Numbered from the stretch's first letter, positions 1-11,644 are shown. The stretch: 64,000 nt of DNA from Anisakis pegreffii (GCA_035041965.1 JAPYMA010003052.1:310001-374000), one strand, 5' to 3'. Notes: a model not told the origin generated them from the letters alone. A program made the numbers and translations.

Positions 1-1190
1 TACCCCTTAATCCTTATTTTTTGCATTTCTCCTTTTTGACGAGGGTTCTTCTAAGAATTCAATTGTAATCGTATGTGAAGTCAAGAGTGTCAGAATGAAC
101 ACATTCCGATGCATCACTTTATATTTGTTCTTGAACGTAAGTTGAAAACGTACTCATCATATTGGAATCACGCGTACAGAAAGCAATCAAAAATATGTTT
201 CAATCACTAATGGTTTCATTGAATTTGCAGAACTGCCCTAAATCTGCGATTGTGTTACCAACTCTGCAAAACATTGAGAGGAAAATTACTGGAATCTACC
301 GAATCAACAACAAAATCAACAAATTCATGATAGTCACCACCTTCAGTCGTCCATCGGCACACCAAAAATACGCAATTTATCGTCAAATGACGACCATCAA
401 GCACAACAACAATTCTGTGTTGTCGCAATTTGCTCATTATTTCACATCAACATGCATGCATTTACATTGATTCATCAACTGTTCAGTTTTATTGCGCTCA
501 TCAATCATTGAATCTTACTTAAATATACCGTAAAAACTCAACGGCAATCATGGTCGATGTTCAAGCCATGATTCTCACTAAAAGCAGCAGCAGCAGTAGC
601 AGATACTGCTCACAATCACAATAAGAATAAGCAGTTTTCTTAAAAAGAAACTAGACTGAAGAGGGTTCAGCTCAGCTCGCCAATTAAATGAAATTGTTGT
701 AAGTTACTTACTGAGTTATTATAGTAAGTTGTAAGTTATTGTTGAGTAAGTGGTACTTTAAAGTGAAAGTACTGCTCTCGTCATCGTTGTCATCGTCACT
801 TCAGTAAGCTGACTAACTAAGAGCATTGAGCGGTTGTCAGCTGTTAAAGCTGTCAGAGCTGTCAGCTCCCAGCTCTTGTCAATCCCAACGAGAAGCACCG
901 TCCACAAGCAAGTGCTAATCATAAAACTGTAAACACGACGTATCAAACAAAATCGGAACTGATCTCGAGTTGAGAAGACAATTTATCATTGATTCATCGA
1001 CAAATATTTCAACAGCACTTCAATTTCATTTGAAGTGTTATCGTCAACTGCGCCTCAATAACAATAATATTCTCCACAAATTCAATTCATCATCGCCATC
1101 GTCTGACCACATTATTATATTCGAAAAAACCAAACAGAAGATTGCCAGTGCCGTATTTTATGTCACTATCTGTATGCTTACATAGGCTAT
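1..1190. promoter_or_regulatory. region upstream of kcnl
   Basis: No convincing gene. It is AT-rich, with a short AGC repeat near 583-604, a GTAAGTTA-like repeat at 699-747, and a less AT-rich patch at 780-905 carrying several copies of GCTGTCAG and a CAGCTG E-box. The patch lies about 300 nt before the channel start codon, so promoter activity is possible but inferred. Confidence 0.35.
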
Positions 1191-1260
1191 ATGGCTGGTG
1201 TACGAGCTGGTGTAGCGTTTGGTCAAGAACGACCAAAATTTGCCGTTTATTCGTCTGTCA
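1191..1260 (+). CDS. kcnl: kcnl exon 1 (start codon)
   Basis: The exon opens with ATG at 1191 and ends phase 1 at a strong GTAAGT donor. That phase is what exon 2 needs. A TAG acceptor-like site sits just upstream (1183-1185), so it could be a trans-spliced leader acceptor, or the exon could continue from an earlier one. The N-terminus of SK channels is not conserved, so homology cannot confirm it. Confidence 0.6.
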
Positions 1261-4200
1261 GTAAGTTTGCTTTCGCACTTCATTTTATCCACTTTAGTTA
1301 TAGGCTTTCTTCACATTCTCGAGGGCATTAGGAGAGCGATTGGCGTTAATCGATAAGATATCTGATATGAAAAATGATATGATAATACGAGTACATCGAG
1401 ACTTTTATTGCTGAATGACAATAGATCATCTTAAACGCGATTTGCAGCATTTGGTATCATCGGCTCTATGCGTTCAAACACTTCAATACTAATCAGAAAA
1501 TTTCTCGCTTGAGCGCAAAATTCACCAAGTTTAACTCATCAATTACTCTCGCCAACAGCAAATCGCTCCTTCGTTTCGTTGATTCCACTGATCACATTTC
1601 AATAAGCCAGAATCATGATTTCTCAAATTGGCTAAGTCTACATCTTCACTGAATCGTATCAGACACAGACTTCCAGTATCTGCATTTTTCTTATCTCCAT
1701 CATGTGCTCTGTTCGCTTTGTTTGCGCTTATTTTCACTTCATTTTTTCAAACCAATTCTGTCTGATCTGCTGAAAAACAATTCAAGCCAGTAATTGCGCT
1801 CTTGAATGGTGCTTTGAAAGATTTGAAGCGATATTCCGAAATATCTGCCACATAAAACAATCCATCATGAGATAATCACTTTCTCTTTGTTGAATACAGC
1901 AACGAACTTCATTATGCTAACGACTGGCGATAAAGTATCGAACCCTCAAAAGTTCCGCCTGGATTAAGCTTATTGCGAGCTTAAGCTTAAGCACACGGCC
2001 ATTGCCCTGAGCTCGGGTTAGCGCCCGGCACTAGCCTTATGCTCACAGTCACGTTCGAATTCCAAACAATTTCCTGTCGAACAATTATAGTCGAAATTGA
2101 TGCGGAAACACGACTTTCGATATTTTTCAACGGACTTTTGATCCATATGAATCGCTGTAGCGAGCAAATGATGATAATTTTTTCGAAGTGTCATCGATTT
2201 TCGCATTAATAATGAATGTCCAAAGGTTTTTTGTGCACTCCATCTAGAGACTCTCTCCATAGCTTGTGTCGTCGTTGTCGACAAACAGCCGAGAAGATAT
2301 CTGAACATTTTTGAACGATTCCATAAAAACACTCCTCAAATAAACATCCACTTCAATCAGTATGGCTGCTGGAGTGGTTTTACGATAAAGAAGTGTCACT
2401 GTTGGTAGCGTCATTGGCGATTAAGACCACTTATGTCATTGGTTCATTCATTGGAATTTCTGGAATAGAATCTCGGAAACACTTCAAAAACTTCAAACAA
2501 CCCAAATAGCTTCTGATTAATAAAAAGTGAAACGTATTTGCACAACAAGAGGAAATTAGCGAAACTTTCGAAAATTCTTCCTCCATTTTGACTTTCAATT
2601 ATAAACTAAAATTCTTTTCCAGGAAAATCTTCTTAGTTCCGCTGATTTTGATTAATGCTTAATGTGTTTGGGAACTTTTTTACTGACGAAAGGAGGAAGG
2701 AATGTACAATGTATGCACGTCTTATGAAAGCAGCAAATATTTGTAATTCGTCTGGGAAAAAAGGCATAAGCTGGGGAAAAATTTTGTCACATTGTGATCA
2801 TGCTGAACATAATTACTTTCACCATTCTGCATCTCACAACGAAACCGAATGTATAAGTCTTTTTCAAGCACTCCTTAACAACTCTTATAAATAAACGATG
2901 CAAGGAAGCAAGTTGTTACCCTCTGAAACGAATATGAATGTATCCAATACCTCAAGCAGATGAAATTAAATACTGAGAAATTTTTTGTGGTTTTGTTATG
3001 GAACACAATCATGAGTTCGTTTTTGAAACATGCATTTAGGCATTCACAGATGTTTGCAAGCAAAATTTATAATAGGTGATCGATTAAGCTATCCCAATGT
3101 TCTAAGGATGAGCTATCCCAATAAGGATTTTGCAATAGATCAGATCGATTGGAACGATAGATCACCATTAAGTGCGGGAAAGTTGCGTTCTCGAGGAAAT
3201 TTTCACTTATTTTAAGATGATTCTCTACTGATGAGAGAAGACTTCTTTGATCGCATCGAAAAGCGTTTACATCAATCTCACTAGGATAATCCACGAATTG
3301 ATAAAGGACAACAATAATTCTATTGTCTTAACAACAATTGCACCATTGTAAAACGCTGATTAACAGCAATTAGAACGAAATTGCTTACTACTTATCCAAA
3401 ATGCACAAAACAAATGAATTTCCGTGGATTACTCATTCATATGATTGAGTTCTATCAAAAATGTATTATCTATTTATTGCTACTGCTTGTACTACTGTAA
3501 TTAGGAGCGTAAAAATCCACAGCATTTTGAGCGAAATTCTCTTGGAGTATTTATATATTATTCGTGAACACACTTCGCGCTACATGAATATCGCATAAGA
3601 AGAAGAAATTCATTCAGATTTTGTTCATTGAATATCGCAAAAAATTTATCAACAGCAAATTAAAGAAGGCCATCGATCAGCTGGTCGTCATCGACTATTA
3701 CTTACTCTCGTTAATTTTGAAGCCTTTCGAATGGTACGAATTTCATGATCAAACAACGCTCTTGATTGAATTTAAGGAGCCATCTAGCGAATAATGAAAT
3801 TCAGTTCGAAATGAAAATGAAAAAATTGGAATCAAGTGAAAAAAGATTCTTTTTCAGCACTTCCATTTCATCGAGAACATCATCCGCCGCTACACGATGA
3901 CCATGAGCCATTGACGAATCGACGTAAATACGATCGAGTTGGAAGTGGTTACGGGTTCAGGTTTACGGATGGTGAAACCATCAAGAAACGTTATCAGTTA
4001 AGACGTAAAATGGTCGATCTAAAACTGAAGGTTTCCACTTCTGAATTTCGTTCCGATTCGATTCGAATCCTTCAAATCGATTCCAGTTTCATCTTATAAT
4101 CTTATTTCGACAAGTCAAATCTGTTGCATTTGCGAGGAAACGAGAACCTTTTAAGAGCGCCACTTGTTTGCCTTTCCTTCAATTGTATTCTGAAATGGTG

Positions 4201-7200
4201 ACAAATATTTTCACATAAATTGCTAGCGTATTCCGTCATAGTGCAATGCTAAAGCTTTCCTCATGTATCGAGCGAGCATTTTTGCGCAAATACTATCGCA
4301 GAGTAATAGTCAAATCACATCAAAAGAATGTCAACGTTTACGATGTATCGTTTCTCAAAAACAAAACTGATCAGTCCATCTCAAGGGGGTCCTGAAAATC
4401 TGAAAAATCTTTTCTCAAACCACTTTTGAATTTACGCTGGTGTTTTTTCATTTTTACAATTGTCAGCTCTAAAAACGTTCCAAAATCTTCGTGCATTTTG
4501 CATAATCACTAAAATGAGGTTCGCGCATAGCTTTTTCGTTGAAATTCAGTCACCACTTGGTTATTGTTCCCGAGTTGAACTCGCATATGACTAGATATTA
4601 TGCCTACAAACTTACCATATGCATATGTTGTGTTCCTATAGACATCATGAGTAAACGAAAGCATTTCGCGGAGCATTTTCGCTCATTCAACCACGTAACC
4701 AACTTGAAACTGCTGAATAATTCAACAGTTTTTTCAACTTTACAATCGAATTACATTTTTCGTCATTTTCGCTGAATGAATTAATGGAATTTCTCTCTAG
4801 TTCTTTCTAAAATCAACTGCACTTACTATTGGAATGTGTTCTTGTGCTCTCTTGGAACTGACTATTCTGAAAGAGCATTTTCTGGTGAACAAGCAATTCC
4901 TCTTGAAACTAATCCGAATTGAACTACTTAAGTTGAGCCATCGGTTTCGTTTCACATGAAAATCGTTCAAGCCTCAACGATTTTGCTCATTATTGAAATC
5001 CATTCGCATAGAAACACAGCATTATTTTCAATGACGTATTTGAAAAATCAATATGGTACACCTAGAACAAACAGAATTTTCTTTCGTCAAAGTAAAATTC
5101 TGAAAATGCCATGCACTTTCGAATGATTCTCGGAAAACTTCAATATATCAGTTTTATTTCTGCTAAAGTACATCATTGTGCTCTATAGAAGTATCCAAGG
5201 ATACAGTTACTATTTTGATGCAGTAAAAATGTCACCGGATTCGCTCAGTTATGAGAAATCTTCATTGTCCGATGCGATTCTGAAGTTCTTTTTTTCATGC
5301 AAAAAGGTTCCATCCATCTGAAAGCAATCATTGCCTTATTGACGACAGTAATACCGCATTGAACTGTATCCTTTTGTGCACTCTGTTTATGAAGTGCATT
5401 TAAAACATCGAAAGCGCCGAAACAAAGTGCACTCGAATGCACTTTTTGTCGAGTGCAAGAACATCGAAACACAATCATGAACGTTGCACGAGGTTGATGA
5501 ATGTAATCGGAAAGGAAATTTCTGTTTTTTTTGTGAATTTGCATGTTGAATTCTCTTCAGTGACTTGGGTGAGGCTTTATATAGAAATTGAATAAGTACG
5601 CAGAAAATTTTCGCCCATAAGTTATGAAATAAAATTGAAAAGAAACGATTGAAAAAGGAGATGTGAAAAAAAGACGAGATGCATAAATGTGCAATGCAAA
5701 TGTATCAAATTTTCAAAAAGTGCAAAATGATTTTAAAAAAAAGTGCAACGTTTGTAATGTGTGTGAAGAGCAGTTTAAAACCCTTAAAATTAGAATTCAA
5801 TTGTCAGCTTAACATTTGGCTATTTCAGGTCTCAGACTGGTGTTTATATCTGGCATTATTCGGGTTGATTCTGGCGATTATCGATGCCGAGACTGTGGCA
5901 CTTTCTGCAACAGGCGAAGTGTGTGTTTGTGTGTGTGCATGTGCATGTGAACTTTTCCCATGTTTTATGAGAAAAACAAAATATTCCTGATTGTTATCTC
6001 GTCAAGAATTTCATTCAGTTGCTATCGTTACACACAAAGATTTCCAGTCAGAAGCTTTTCAAATGCACCCGGAGTAAAGATTACAGTTAAAAGCTGCTGC
6101 TTAACTACAAAGCTGTTAAGACGAAAAGTTCATTTCGTATAGATTACATTGGGAAATTGAAGGATTAAAGAATTTCCTCCAGTGAAAAGCACCCGATTGT
6201 GAAACGTCATGAGGATAACATCATAATCAATTCATTTCTCCCAAAAAAACCAACACAACAATTTCTCATTCTCATTGTAGTACACATATCTGGAATTGTT
6301 GTTTGTTGTAATCATGAATTGTTCGAACGGATGAAAAAATTGCCATAAGAAAGCCCAAGAGAACGATTGAAAATGCGTTAAGCATTGAAATTCAATTAAT
6401 AAATTTATTTGAATTGAGGTGAGTGCCTAATAATTGCACACCGTCGCTATAGAGACGTTGACGTTATCGGTGAGAAACGTAAAGAATGTTAATTCGGATT
6501 CGATTTTTGCATTACGTTGCGATTGACGAAAAAAAATTTCGCCACGCTAATAGAATAAATGATAAGTTGTGTTGAAAAGGTTGACGACAAGCGATTGAAA
6601 AAGGGGTTGGTTGGCTGCTTATGAAAAAGGGAACGTTTCGCATCTGAACGTCAATAATTTAGTCGATTTTGATGTTTGTATGATTAAATTGGCTGGAAAA
6701 TAGGAAAACATTCAAGAAAAAAAATCCGATCATCAGATCAAATCGTAAGATGAGCTTGATCGAAACGAAAGAGCAGCGCACTAAAGGTTCATTACAAGGT
6801 ATTCACGACGTAATCCTCAACGTTTCGAAGCCTTTTTCCAGGAAACTCTTCACGGAGTTTACAACAAGCACTCAAGGGAATGGTGTTTAATCATGTTTCA
6901 TTTATTAAGATGCTAAAAAATGCTCAAAATTCAAGTTGCATATTTCAGGCGATGTATCCGCGGTCACCACTCTTCATTTTCGTAGTTTTTGTCTTGAAAG
7001 TATTCATAATTACCTCAACTATTTTGCTCGACATACTTCTTATTATCTATCATTGTATAGAAGCAAAGGTAACACCTTCCTTCATTTGATTTCTTTTTTA
7101 AGCGATGCAATAAGATTATAGTTGACTAAATAAGACTTCCAGAGCCTAGAACTCACAGTTTGGAGTGAAATTTTATTTACAATCTTCCCCTCAATGTAGA

Positions 7201-10200
7201 ATTCAATGAGACGAAAGCTCACCACAGCAGAAATCTCAGTTTTCTTATCTCATAATAGGTCAAAAAGATTGTTAAAAACATATGCTACGATCTAATGATT
7301 GGTTTTTTACCTAGAATTAATGTCAGTAATTAATTTCAAAATTATTTGAAACAATCGACGGAATCAATCGAAATGAGCTTTAAAATGGTGAATTTAAGTT
7401 AACTGATGAAATATTTAATGCCATTCAGATATCACTAATCGAAATGGGTACTGATTATTGGCGTGTTGGTATAACATTAGAACGGCTCATCAAATTGCTG
7501 ATTGAGCTCAGCATTTGTTCGATATGTCCTGTTCCAGGCAAGTACCTCTTTTCTTTGGCATCAGCATATTTCATCAAAATTTTTTGCTCACTTTGATTGA
7601 AATTCATATTTTGATCTATCCCTCATCAAGCCTGTTCCAAATCATTTCATTAAAAAACTGCTTTTAATATATATTTATCGCATCACTAACAGATCAAGTG
7701 ACCTTTTCAAGCCAACTCATGAGATTTTCAAACGATTTTTCACGATATAGACGTCACTATCAGCGAAAATGTATTTTGCTAGAATACATATAATGACATA
7801 CAAAAGTATACTATGAAACGTGTACATGGCAACAAGACTCTAGATGATCAGCATAAATGTTTTGAAGAAATTTCCATTGAAGGTATTGGTACGGTGGACT
7901 GGCCAATACTCGGCCTGAATGAACGTTATCCACACAGAGTGCAGATTCCCATCGATGTTCTACTGTGTTTACCGATGTTTCTACGATTGTACATTGTTTG
8001 TCGTTACTTCGTCTTACACAGTGTTCAATTTCAGGTTATTTTTTCAACTGATACTTTTAAAAAAATCAAATTCATTCAGTCACCGAAAAAAGATTACAAA
8101 ATAAAAATGTTTATGCTGGAGCAGTGGAAAATTGATTGCTCAGTTGAACCTTCGATCGATACCAACGCTTTTCTGAAACATTTTCAACACAATTTATTAA
8201 TTTTTTTAGACATGAAAAAATTCAATTGTGCCAATTTTCTCTATATCGAATCGCTTAAGAGTTTCAAATAGATAATATGGAATGTTAGTGTTCTGCGCCT
8301 GGCCCAATAATTGCTTAGAATTTGTATGTATGGCAAACGAAATGGTCATACTCGATTAGAACAAAAAAAAAAATAACGACGAGCATACATACTATATAAG
8401 CACACATTCATAATATATAAGCATTCATAATATAAAGAACAGCAAATAAAACCTCTTCGTGAGTCAATTCATTTTTATGAGTTAGTTTTAACGATCACAC
8501 AATTCAACAACATCTAATGAAAATGGAAATATTCATTCCAGTGACGGTATTCCATATGAACTGGAATGTAATCGAGTTCTTCGCATCGAATAAAATTTTG
8601 AAAGCGTCATAGAGTTGTGCAAAAGACTAAAATCGTCGTAGCAAATCGATTTCAGGATCCGTCAACGAAAGCGATGGCAAGTCTGAATCAGATCAGTGTG
8701 GATTTCGCGTTCGTTGTTCGGAGTCAACTCACCGAAAGGCCTCTTTCCATTATAACGTCCACAACGGCCATTTTCTGGGTGATTCTTGCGTGGATGCTGA
8801 CCCAGTGTGAAAGGTTCTCATTTGAAGTTGAACAATCCAATTAATCCAAAACAAAATGGACTATGAAATATTGCTTCGACGTGAATTCGATGATGCAAAA
8901 GCGATCTTGTTCAATGGAGGAAATTGATTAGATCGAAAAATCATGCTAGTGAATGAAAGGATTCCAGAATTAGATAGATTCAAGATGCAAAATTTCAGAT
9001 ATATTCACTATGGTGATATTGCCAGCAGTCGACATCTCATCGATTTCATATGGTTTGAAGTTGTTGTAAGTTTTTATTAGGTCTTACCATCAGAGCTTTC
9101 TGGAAAGCAAGTTCTGGTTCGATGCGCGGGGTGGATTGAAGGAATACCCCTTCGATAACACTATCATTCGCGTATAATCTGCACAGAAATTGCATTGAAA
9201 GATGCAAGCATGCTGGAAAATTCATCTCATCACAAAACTACAAAAATTAAAGCATGAATTAGGGAAAAAGAAAAACTGGCACAGAATATTTCTGATCAAT
9301 CCGAAAACGAAATGAAAATTTTAGACGTTTTTCTCGATTGGTTACGGTGACGTACAAGTGCAGACTTATTGTGGTAGAGCACTGGCGATTATTACGGGTG
9401 TTGTCGTGAGTTTTCGAACTTTGCTTATGAGTTACTTTGTTTTCGATATTTATCTTTTGGGGATAATTGAACCTTTGGGGACAACTTTATGAGTAAGTTT
9501 TCAAACTCTGGAATATGTTATCTTCACACGATCTTTTTGGGGGACAACTGAATCTTAAGACACTTTTGCAATTGCGCAACGTATTATTCTCATTTTCTCT
9601 CAATAAGACTAGAATATGTATTGTTTTTCGTGATAATTTCAGAAGAAATTAGATTTATTCCAAAACTTTGAATATTTCTCCAGTCAGAAGCTGAAAAAAA
9701 TGAAAAATGAAATCTGAAAAATGAAAAATTAATGGCCTTGAATTGAGGCAAAATGCAAACTAAAATAAGAAAATTAAGGGAACTTTGATGTCGTCGCTGT
9801 TAATTGCACTAGTCGCCCGTCAAATGCAGTTATCTTTAGCTGAACGAAGAGTTAACCAAGTGATCGCCGAATCACAACTATCTACGCAGTACATTTATAA
9901 ATTATTTTCGATTAATTTTATTACTGTTGCAAATTTTCAGCGCTCAGCTCATCTTCATCATACGTAACGGTATTCGAATCACTTTTCATTCCTCACTTCA
10001 ATTCTTTTCATCGACAAGTCCAATTTTGACAAAAACATACCATCTTGTGAGAAACAAAGTCGAACTGATTTCAGCCAACTTCATTCATGTCATTAAGAAG
10101 TTCTATTCAGAAATCTAGTGAAGAAAATTTCTGAAAAAATAAATTGAGAGTATCATTTTAAATGTCAAGAACACTATCATCGCTAACTTCAGATATAGAC

Positions 10201-10964
10201 ATTCGGCAGCCCGCGTACTGCAGAGTACATGGCGAGCCCTGAAGCAGCAACATTTGATGAAGACCGAGAATGGCACGGCACACCGTAAGGCAATCAACAG
10301 ATTCCGCAATGAACAACGTAATCTTCTGACCGCTATCACGGGGTCAGTGTTCAAGAAAACAATGTTGTTCACGGTGTTTGAAATTGCCTTTCAGAACAAA
10401 AAGAGACTCAACTTTGTCATTTCATTCCATGCTTGGCCATGACAAATAAATGATTATGAAAACCTTCACCGAACCTTATTTACCACTACCAAGTGGCAGA
10501 AAACGCCATTCCTAGCACTGTTCGATTAGTGGATTTCATTCAAACAAAATAAGTTCTACGTAGTTGGACAGACTGATCTGATGTCGGTCAAATTCATTCA
10601 TCTGAGTTACATTCGATCTGAACACTCAATTACAGATTCCGGAAAGCACGGTGGAAGTTGAGAATGCGTTTGGAATATGAAGACGATTACATAGCGTTCA
10701 AAAAGGTTGGTTTTCATGAACTCTCAAAGTTGTGAACATCAAGAGCATGTCTTCGAACCAATCAATTTCTCAAAGCCATTTTGTTCAATAAATCGTTTGA
10801 ATGCGAAAAAATCCGCAAAAATCACAGACAAATTTCAGTCATTCACCGAAACGCAAGACCGTCTCTCGAGCGTCTACAAACAACAGCAAAATTTACGTGT
10901 TCAACTCAATATGCTCTCAACGAATGTCGATAAGCTCAGCGTTATGATGTCCACTCAATTATGA
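1191..10964 (+). CDS. kcnl: SK/KCNL small-conductance Ca2+-activated K+ channel (13 exons)
   Basis: Exons: 1191-1260, 3858-4030, 5829-5918, 6949-7068, 7429-7537, 7883-8034, 8656-8813, 8999-9065, 9325-9405, 9779-9888, 10193-10342, 10636-10705, 10839-10964. They total 1,476 nt, or 491 residues plus a TGA stop, and every junction keeps phase. The order matches the SK family: S1 (about residues 83-102, SDWCLYLALFG), S2 (118-144), S3 (158-188), S4 with PMFLRLY (210-235), S5 (265-287), selectivity filter SIGYGD (317-322), S6 (332-356), a basic calmodulin-binding region (357-450) and a C-terminal coiled coil (451-491). SK channels are plasma-memb­rane tetramers opened by Ca2+ acting through bound calmodulin, and they hyperpolarise neurons and muscle. 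From S4 through S6 the spacing matches vertebrate SK channels without gaps, as far as I remember that sequence. The N-terminus is divergent and the first exon is the least certain. Which nematode KCNL paralogue this is cannot be decided here. Confidence 0.93.
1261..3857 (+). other. kcnl intron 1
   Basis: A 2.6-kb intron starting GTAAGTTTG and ending TTTTTCAG. Short open frames occur on both strands, but none shows a recognisable motif. No clear mobile element was seen. Confidence 0.6.
3858..4030 (+). CDS. kcnl: kcnl exon 2 (cytoplasmic N-terminus)
   Basis: Follows a TTTTTCAG acceptor and enters phase 1. It is rich in His, Arg and Lys and ends with a basic stretch (RYQLRRKMVDLKLK) corresponding to the basic segment just before S1 in SK channels. 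The AAG|GTTTCC donor is weak. It was chosen because it is phase 0 and fits the S1 alignment. Confidence 0.75.
4031..5828 (+). other. kcnl intron 2
   Basis: A 1.8-kb intron. It contains a 99-codon open frame on the minus strand (5245-5544) and a perfect 9-bp inverted repeat at 5428-5457. Otherwise it is unstructured AT-rich sequence. Confidence 0.55.
5428..5457. repeat. perfect inverted repeat TGCACTCGA/TCGAGTGCA
   Basis: 9-bp arms with a 12-nt loop in kcnl intron 2. Further GTGCA words and two AACATCGAAA words flank it. Confidence 0.85.
5829..5918 (+). CDS. kcnl: kcnl exon 3 (S1 helix)
   Basis: Encodes VSDWCLYLALFGLILAIIDA and onward, matching the conserved S-D-(Y/W) entry into S1 of SK channels. 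Acceptor TATTTCAG. The donor is GTGTGT, inside a GT-rich simple repeat. Phase 0 on both sides. Confidence 0.88.
5919..5948 (+). repeat. GT-rich simple repeat at a splice donor
   Basis: Alternating GT with T and CA interruptions, immediately after kcnl exon 3. The donor GT is its first dinucleotide. Confidence 0.85.
5919..6948 (+). other. kcnl intron 3, beginning in a GT microsatellite
   Basis: Begins within a GT/CATG-rich simple repeat (5919-5948) and ends TATTTCAG. Nothing coding was recognised in the remaining kilobase. Confidence 0.55.
6949..7068 (+). CDS. kcnl: kcnl exon 4 (S2 helix)
   Basis: Forty codons between TATTTCAG and AAG|GTAACA, phase 0 on both sides. Encodes a long hydrophobic helix ending LLIIYHCIEAK, corresponding to the SK S2 segment and its conserved Tyr-His exit. 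Confidence 0.9.
7429..7537 (+). CDS. kcnl: kcnl exon 5 (S3 helix), GC donor
   Basis: Encodes the GTDYWRV...ERL...CPVPG block, which lines up with the SK S3 region (D-W-R, E-R, P-I-P-G). The exon ends phase 1 at CCAG|GCAAGT. This is a GC rather than GT donor but otherwise a perfect match to the donor consensus. Confidence 0.88.
7883..8034 (+). CDS. kcnl: kcnl exon 6 (S3-S4 linker and S4)
   Basis: Contains CLPMFLRLYIVCRYFVLHS, which carries the PMFLRLY core of the SK S4 helix. The acceptor is an atypical ATTGAAG|GT. It was fixed by phase and by the linker length expected between PVPG and S4. Donor CAG|GTTATT, phase 0. Confidence 0.88.
8656..8813 (+). CDS. kcnl: kcnl exon 7 (S4-S5 linker and S5)
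   Basis: Starts after GATTTCAG with DPSTKAMASLNQI, matching the SK S4-S5 linker that calmodulin acts on. Continues through the hydrophobic S5 (IFWVILAWML) and ends QCER in phase 2 before GTTCTC. Confidence 0.9.
8999..9065 (+). CDS. kcnl: kcnl exon 8 (pore turret and pore helix)
   Basis: A 67-nt exon after AAATTTCAG encoding RYIHYGDIASS through DFIWFEVV. It fills the turret and the start of the pore helix between S5 and the selectivity filter with no gap relative to SK channels. Donor GTT|GTAAGT. Confidence 0.9.
9325..9405 (+). CDS. kcnl: kcnl exon 9 (K+ selectivity filter, start of S6)
   Basis: Twenty-seven codons encoding TFFSIGYGDVQVQTYCG and the first part of S6 (RALAIITGVV). SIGYGD followed by TYCG is diagnostic of the SK/IK pore. 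Acceptor ATTTTAG, donor GTC|GTGAGT, phase 0. Confidence 0.95.
9779..9888 (+). CDS. kcnl: kcnl exon 10 (S6 end, start of calmodulin-binding domain)
   Basis: Encodes the rest of S6 (SSLLIALVARQMQL) and the AERRVNQVIAESQL segment that starts the calmodulin-binding domain. The acceptor AATTAAG|GG is weak but is the only one giving the right phase and S6 length. Ends phase 2 before GTACAT. Confidence 0.88.
10193..10342 (+). CDS. kcnl: kcnl exon 11 (calmodulin-binding domain core)
   Basis: Contains SAARVLQSTWRALKQ and HRKAINRFRNEQRN, the basic helices matching the SK calmodulin-binding domain (A-A-x-V-L-x-x-T-W, R-K). Ends phase 2 at GG|GTCAGT, joining exon 12 in frame. Confidence 0.85.
10636..10705 (+). 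CDS. kcnl: kcnl exon 12 (distal calmodulin-binding region)
   Basis: A 70-nt exon after ATTACAG encoding FRKARWKLRMRLEYEDDYIA, a basic then acidic helix. Donor AAG|GTTGGT. Sequence match to SK is weak here, but phase and position fit. Confidence 0.75.
10839..10964 (+). CDS. kcnl: kcnl exon 13 (C-terminal coiled coil, stop)
   Basis: Starts after AATTTCAG. Encodes SFTETQDRLSSVYKQQ and a heptad-like run (LRVQLNMLSTNVDKLSVMM), then a TGA stop at 10962-10964. SK channels have a tetramerising coiled coil at this point. No AATAAA is visible in the 139 nt before the next candidate gene. Confidence 0.88.
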   Translation, partial: SFTETQDRLSSVYKQQQNLRVQLNMLSTNVDKLSVMMSTQL

Positions 10965-11103
10965 ACAAAGCTTCAATTGCGATCAAATAGTGATAATATT
11001 TATTGCTTTATGAATTTCTGCAAAAAATCTGACTGGTGATAAAAATTTCTATTATATTTTGAATGTTCCTTCTTGAAAGGCGCTTATAATTTACCGTGAC
11101 AGA

Positions 11104-11644
11104 ATGTTATCACGTTTTAATCCGTCTTTCAGCAGTCGCTTCTGTTTTGATCTGTTGATAGTAAGGGATATATGTTAGTGTTCACCGGACCATTCCGGTG
11201 TTTTCCTAGGTTCTGCGTGTGCAGAGTTCATCTGCACTCCACAAATTCGATGACCATCAGTCAGGTGGAATCATTTCGAGAATGAAACGAAAACGAATCA
11301 ATACGGTAAAGAATATTTCGTCGCAAAACTTCACTGTGATATGAAATGCGGAAGTAATTTTATCGTGAAACCGCATAAATTACAATAATCGATTGCAGTG
11401 TGCACGAACGAATACCGTAATCGTTACAGAGCAGAGATTCCAATCGAAATATAATTGCTTTGCTCAGCAAACATTTTCGCACTATCGGCCATTGGTAACT
11501 CCCGAGAAACCAGAAATTCTTGAACGAAAATTCTGCTTTTGAATTCATACGGAACTCTAGATTCAACAGTACCAAAATATCCACATGCAGATTGGCAAAC
11601 CATCGATTATTCCGATGGACCGGTGCTCTGGGTATTTTCAGTGA
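11104..11644 (+). CDS. candidate small gene downstream of kcnl, unknown function (4 exons)
   Basis: Proposed exons: 11104-11160, 11210-11305, 11399-11494, 11561-11644. All are phase 0, giving 110 residues and a TGA stop. The introns are 49, 93 and 66 nt, typical worm sizes, and end in TAG, CAG and TAG. The start codon lies directly behind a GTGACAG acceptor-like site, and AATAAA follows at 11729-11734. The predicted protein begins MLSRFNPSF, has a short hydrophobic stretch at about residues 13-23, a basic MKRKR at 44-48 and cysteines at 14, 52, 71 and 105. This could be a mitochondrial presequence, or a secretory signal followed by a processing site. I recognise no family. Another frame across the last exon is also open, so the 3' structure is uncertain. 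Confidence 0.42.

Noticed and set aside
7813..8271. 152-codon plus-strand open frame
   Set aside because: It is kcnl exon 6 plus open intron sequence on both sides. The flanks do not match the SK family and the phase requires splicing.
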